A stretch of 64,000 nucleotides of DNA, from NCBI RefSeq assembly GCF_964340395.1, contig NC_135552.1, forward strand, positions 19,009,681 to 19,073,680, given 5' to 3'. Source of the stretch: Glandiceps talaboti (lineage: Eukaryota; Hemichordata; Enteropneusta; Spengelidae). The notes under the pieces were generated by a model that saw only the letters and a list, made by a program, of their open reading frames with translations, had not been told where the DNA came from and ran no database searches. Below, in pieces: positions 60,322 to 64,000 of this stretch; the stretch's first letter is position 1, and each line of letters begins with the position of its first letter. A program made the translations under genes and the position numbers.

Positions 60322-60493
60322 GTATGTACACATTCACCAGTCAATCAATGAAACAATCAATCAATCAATCAATCAATCAATTAGATCATCAAGCAATATT
60401 TCCTTTTAACATTTACGACGAGTCAAGAGAAGCTTTGTTCCAAGCCACTGAAGCATACCCTACACTAGTCTGAGAAGGTTCTGACTTGATCCA

Positions 60494-60712
60494 AGTGGAC
60501 TCGAACTTGCAAACACTGATGCCAACACTGTTGAAGTCAGTGCTGATTTTCTCCATGGAAAATATGTAAAGTTGTCAAGTAAATCAGTTTACATCCCTCC
60601 CAACCTTCAAAGCAAAATTGTCAAATGAGTTCCAATCGATTTTTTGAAGTGCGCAGCTCAAGAAAGACAAATGTTGTATGAAAAAAATGGACTTCTGGGT
60701 TGTGAATGACAA
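60494..60712 (+). pseudogene. Degenerate coding-like stretch with in-frame stops
   Basis: One frame reads VEVSADFLHGKYVKLSSKSV, YIPPNLQSKIVK, a TGA, then PIDFLKCAAQERQMLYEKNG before further stops. The text is protein-like but broken. It may be a decayed gene or transposon relic. Family unknown. Confidence 0.25.
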
Positions 60713-60883
60713 TGAGATGTTGCATCCTTGTTTACCAATAATACTTGTTATTTTGATCAATGCATCTATTAGACACTATCATATCACAGGTAAGTGCAGG
60801 TTTGTCAGTGAACGAGGGCGCACTATCTCATTATGTATTCAAATGCATTGTTCACAAGTTTGAGACCACTTGGATTTCTGACT

Positions 60884-60950
60884 TAGAACGGAGTCATACT
60901 GACCAAATATATCTGACACTACTCAAGTCAGGGCCTCCTTCGACTAACCC
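60884..60950. mobile_element. Half copy of palindromic MITE family F
   Basis: Gaacggagtcatactgacca, aatatatctgac and ctcaagtcagggcctcct correspond to the right half of 54128-54260. Confidence 0.65.
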
Positions 60951-60978
60951 TATACAGTATACACTCTAAATTTTAGAC

Positions 60979-61205
60979 TTATTTACATGAGGCAGGGATG
61001 GGAGCTTTGATAGATGCTCTCAGAATGAAATCAGAGATTGCAGCTGGTAAAAATGATGTAGGAAGTACAAAGAAGTTGGCATCTACACCAATAACGTATC
61101 GTGTACGAGGCCACCATGATGTTAATGCATGCTCCATAGCATTAACCACTGTATCGGTTCTTGGTGAACTGAATTTCGTAATAGTCTCCATTGAGTTTGT
61201 TACCC
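60979..61205 (-). CDS. SDR9C gene, terminal exon
   Basis: Acceptor ..aaattgcag at 61206-61207. Two bases complete a Trp codon, then VTNSMETITKFSSPRTDTVV, NAMEHALTSWWPRTRYVIGV, and IKAPIPASCK with TAA at 60981-60979. Confidence 0.88.
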
Positions 61206-62883
61206 CTGCAATTTAAAATAAAGGTAGAAGTTTGAGATTCTTGTGAAATATTGATTTTATTATAGCATGATGATAAATGGCGAAAATAGTTTCCAGAGGA
61301 AAGACTAAAAATGATAACGTACATGTACATGCATACACAGAAATGGTGAACCAGTCACCTGAGGAAAGACTAAAAATGATACATACATACATACATACAT
61401 ACATACATACATACATACATACATACATACATACATACATACATACATACATACATACATACATACATACATACATACATACATACATACATACATACAT
61501 ACATACATACATACATACATACATACATACATACATACATACATACATACATACATACATACATACATACATACATACATCCATCCATCCATCCATCCAT
61601 CCATCCATCCATCCATCCATACATACACACAGACACACACATACACACCCACATACATACATACAGAAACAGATTTACACAAGTCAGAAGGGCCTACATT
61701 AGTTATAATTGCAATAATTACCAATATCATGGTCTGAGTCTTAGCTGATCACCACAACATTGTGTTTCCTCTTGTGAAAGATAAACAGTTTTTTGTTGTG
61801 GGTCAAATTAATAAAAAAATGTTTTCTTGTGAGTTGTTGTCACATCGTAGAGGATAGGGGAACACCAAAGTTTAGTGTGTCACAAAAAACTTTGTTAGTG
61901 ACATGTTAATTGGCTTACAGTGTAGAGAGCACACAGAGTACCAGGAGAATGTAAAATCCTATGTTTATACATAGATCTTGGAGGGTCCACACACCAAATG
62001 TAGACTGTCACTCTGCCCTCACTGGCCTGCTCTATTTGAAAGGGATTGACCGATGTGTGAGGGCGCCCCATACAGACTATACCTAATGCTGATGAATCAA
62101 TTTCAAACAAAAAATTCACAACACATGTACATTTTATAACAACACTTATATTAGGCCAAAAAACAGAGAAAAGAATTGTTTCTGGTCAGCATGTGCATCA
62201 CTTAAATACCCTCGCGTCTGTCTTTTTTTTTGTCCAGCCCATCTGGGAAGAAACACAAAAATAACCCTCCCTACTTCAGTGAAGACAACTGCAGAGCCAA
62301 TCGTGAACAAGCAAATGACATCTGCCTCACACACACACTTGCTCTAAAGTTCTATATAAAAAGAACATTACATGTAACTGCCATAAATAGTAGATTGAAT
62401 GACAGGTTTGTTGAGAATCAAAAATAATTGCATCGTCGCACCACTTTTGACCAGAAACAATTCTTTTTTAATTGGCCTTCGACAGTGCTAGAAAATAAAA
62501 GAAAATATTTGATAAAAGCTTACATTCTGTCACATATTCCTTTCCATAATCATCTTTGATATTCTTGGGTTGTTTATTGTATACTGCAGTAAGATTTTTT
62601 GTCAGATGATCTTCGTTGATGATATCTGTTTTGAAAAATCCAGGCTCAATGATTTGGATACGAATTCCAAAAGGATGCAGCATTATCCTGAGAACACAAT
62701 TAATGTAAAAAACATAAAAATGAAAATCTAAAACTGTGATATAAATTTTGTAGCAATGATGAAGCGATAGCTGATAGCATTGCCTTCTTGGTTGAATTTC
62801 ATTCTTACATACATGAACATTGCAACACATCATACAGTTGGTGGATGTGTATACATACATACATATGCATGCACGCGCACACA

Positions 62884-62929
<46 letters not shown>

Positions 62930-63154
62930 TCCATACATACATACATCCATACATATGATATATACATACATACACACACACATACATACATACATACATA
63001 CATACATACATACATACATACATACATACATACATACATACATACATACCATACATACATACCATACATACATACATACATACATACATACATACATACA
63101 TACCATACATACATACATACATACATACATACATACATACATACATACATACAT

Positions 63155-63189
<35 letters not shown>

Positions 63190-63578
63190 TACAAAACATA
63201 CATACATACATACATACATACATACATACATACATACATACATACATACATAAATACATACATACAGTATGAGTAGTTTTGTTGCCATAGAAACTTCTGA
63301 TTACACTGTTAATACGTACCTTAATCCATCAGAGTATGCCTCCACTCCATATTTTGTGATAGAATAGAATGCACCTGGTATAGGTAATCTACCTGCCGCA
63401 CTCGCTACATTGACAATCCTGCCTTTAGACTTCTTAATGAGGGGTAGAAATACATTGGTTACATCAATCATACCTAGTAGATTCACATCAATAACTTGTT
63501 GAAAGTCTTCTTTTGTTAGCCATTCATAGGGACCTGTCAACCCTAGAATTCCAGCATTATTTACAAGACCCCATAAAC
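60979..63578 (-). CDS. SDR9C-type short-chain dehydrogenase (retinol/hydroxysteroid dehydrogenase-like), last three exons
   Basis: Exons read right to left: 63578-63320, 62687-62524 and 61205-60979. All junctions are GT..AG with matching phases. The joined product (~216 aa) starts at GLWGLVNNAG (the NNAG motif). It continues through WLTKEDFQQVIDVNLLGMID, the catalytic-Ser region IVNVASAAGR and the YSITK (Y-x3-K) active site. Then come HPFGIRIQIIEPGFFKT and the C-terminal HALTSWWPRTRYVIG with LPTSFLPAAISDF, and TAA. These are hallmarks of the RDH/HSD17B6 group, NAD(P)-dependent oxidoreductases usually bound to the ER, acting on retinol or steroids. About 100 N-terminal residues including the TGxxxGxG nucleotide site must lie beyond 64000. 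The introns contain (CATA)n blocks and a family D MITE. The gene opposes the BARD1-like gene. Substrate cannot be told. Confidence 0.9.
61380..61622. repeat. (CATA)n/(CATC)n microsatellite in SDR intron
   Basis: About 50 perfect CATA units followed by about 10 CATC units. Both strands carry long artefactual frames. Confidence 0.97.
61783..61890. repeat. Dispersed repeat family E, second copy
   Basis: Gttgtgggtcaaattaataa, agaggataggggaacaccaa and agtgtgtcac correspond to 39515-39640. Confidence 0.65.
62171..62466. mobile_element. MITE family D (copy 2) in SDR intron
   Basis: Ends AGAATTGTTTCTGGTCA and TGACCAGAAACAATTCT are perfect inverse repeats. The interior matches 13460-13830. Its right end is 58 bp from an SDR exon. 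Confidence 0.8.
62524..62687 (-). CDS. SDR9C gene, penultimate exon
   Basis: 164 bp between acceptor ..ttgtgttctcag and donor GTAAGC. Codes IMLHPFGIRIQIIEPGFFKT then DIINEDHLTKNLTAVYNKQP and KNIKDDYGKEYVTE. Confidence 0.88.
62851..63266. repeat. (CA)n/(CATA)n compound microsatellite in SDR intron
   Basis: CA-rich block at ~62877-62925, then CATA units with occasional CCATA and CACA interruptions. All long frames here are artefacts. Confidence 0.97.
63320..63578 (-). CDS. SDR9C gene exon with NNAG and YxxxK motifs
   Basis: 259 bp between acceptor ..ttgtacag and donor GTACGT. Codes LWGLVNNAGILGLTGPYEWL through to YSITKYGVEAYSDGL and a split Arg codon. Confidence 0.9.
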
Positions 63579-64000
63579 CTGTACAATGAATTGGGAAAAT
63601 GAATATTTGTTATGTGTTAAAATATGAACAAGAAAGCACACAGTCAGTAGAAATTGTTGAGAACTTCGTTGTTTACAAATGAAGTTAAGAGATATCAATA
63701 AAAAGATAAACATTATGCTCTAATTTTCTAATTTTTACTTCTACCATTAATAATAACATACTCTACTAATCCAAAGCCAATTCTGAAATTCAAATCCTTG
63801 TCATCAAGTTTCATTGAAAAATATATTACAGAATACGGACCCCAACCCTTCAAAGTTGTGCCAGTTAGGCTCAACATGGTGTGATTACCTGAGAAAGTCC
63901 TGGCATTAAATATTTATTTTGCTGACACTCTATCACATTTGACTTTGTGTCTTGGTTGAATTAGGTGTCTAGAATCTCAGATCTGTGTGGTGTGATGTAT
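63579..64000. other. Upstream SDR intron: no exon seen
   Basis: No minus-strand Rossmann-fold exon and no further BARD1 exon is visible here. Confidence 0.5.

Noticed and set aside
61213-61730. Long overlapping frames on both strands
   Set aside because: CATA/CATC microsatellite read-through.
62468-63259. 263-codon minus-strand open frame (and several overlapping ~150-codon frames)
   Set aside because: Mostly CATA/CA repeat read as Met-Tyr-Val-Cys. Only its 3' part overlaps a real SDR exon.

Overview
This is a window of nuclear DNA from an animal, most likely an invertebrate deuterostome or other non-insect invertebrate. I cannot fix the species. The evidence is small coding exons separated by kilobase introns with GT..AG borders, AT-rich non-coding DNA full of ACATGTACATGT-like words, many microsatellites, palindromic MITEs and tRNA-derived SINEs. 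Most open frames are chance or repeat-driven. The real genes had to be built exon by exon from splice sites, phase continuity and family motifs.

Left half (1-30600): a minus-strand gene for a FERM-type non-receptor tyrosine phosphatase of the PTPN3/PTPN4 class starts near 30322 and runs off the left edge. Five exons are visible, with a ~25 kb intron between exons 2 and 3. A small plus-strand gene appears to end at 3253, its exons interleaved with phosphatase exons. A plus-strand terminal-exon-like frame sits at 26793-27028.

The main find is inside that 25 kb intron. At 14222-18685 lies an intact DNA transposon with perfect 98-bp terminal inverted repeats and two convergent, uninterrupted genes. 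One is a 363-aa IS630/Tc1/mariner-type DDE transposase (DD37E spacing). The other is a 566-aa accessory protein with an N-terminal PB1 domain, a Cys/His zinc-binding cluster, coiled coils and a Pro/Gln-rich tail. I know of no described Tc1/mariner-like family with such a PB1 partner gene.

Middle (31250-37265): a second, unrelated element of 5632 bp with 454-bp inverted repeats and a 7-bp target duplication has inserted into a minisatellite. It carries no transposase but contains a 1536-bp tandem duplication.

Right half (37266-64000): repeat-rich DNA. A probable minus-strand gene at ~47.9-53.7 kb encodes a single-pass membrane protein (cysteine-rich, one TM helix, short tail); a signal-peptide first exon at 55.4 kb may belong to it. 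At 59728 a plus-strand BARD1-like gene begins (two RING exons visible). Opposite it, the last three exons of a minus-strand SDR9C-type dehydrogenase (retinol/hydroxysteroid dehydrogenase-like) run from 63578 to 60979 and continue past the right edge.
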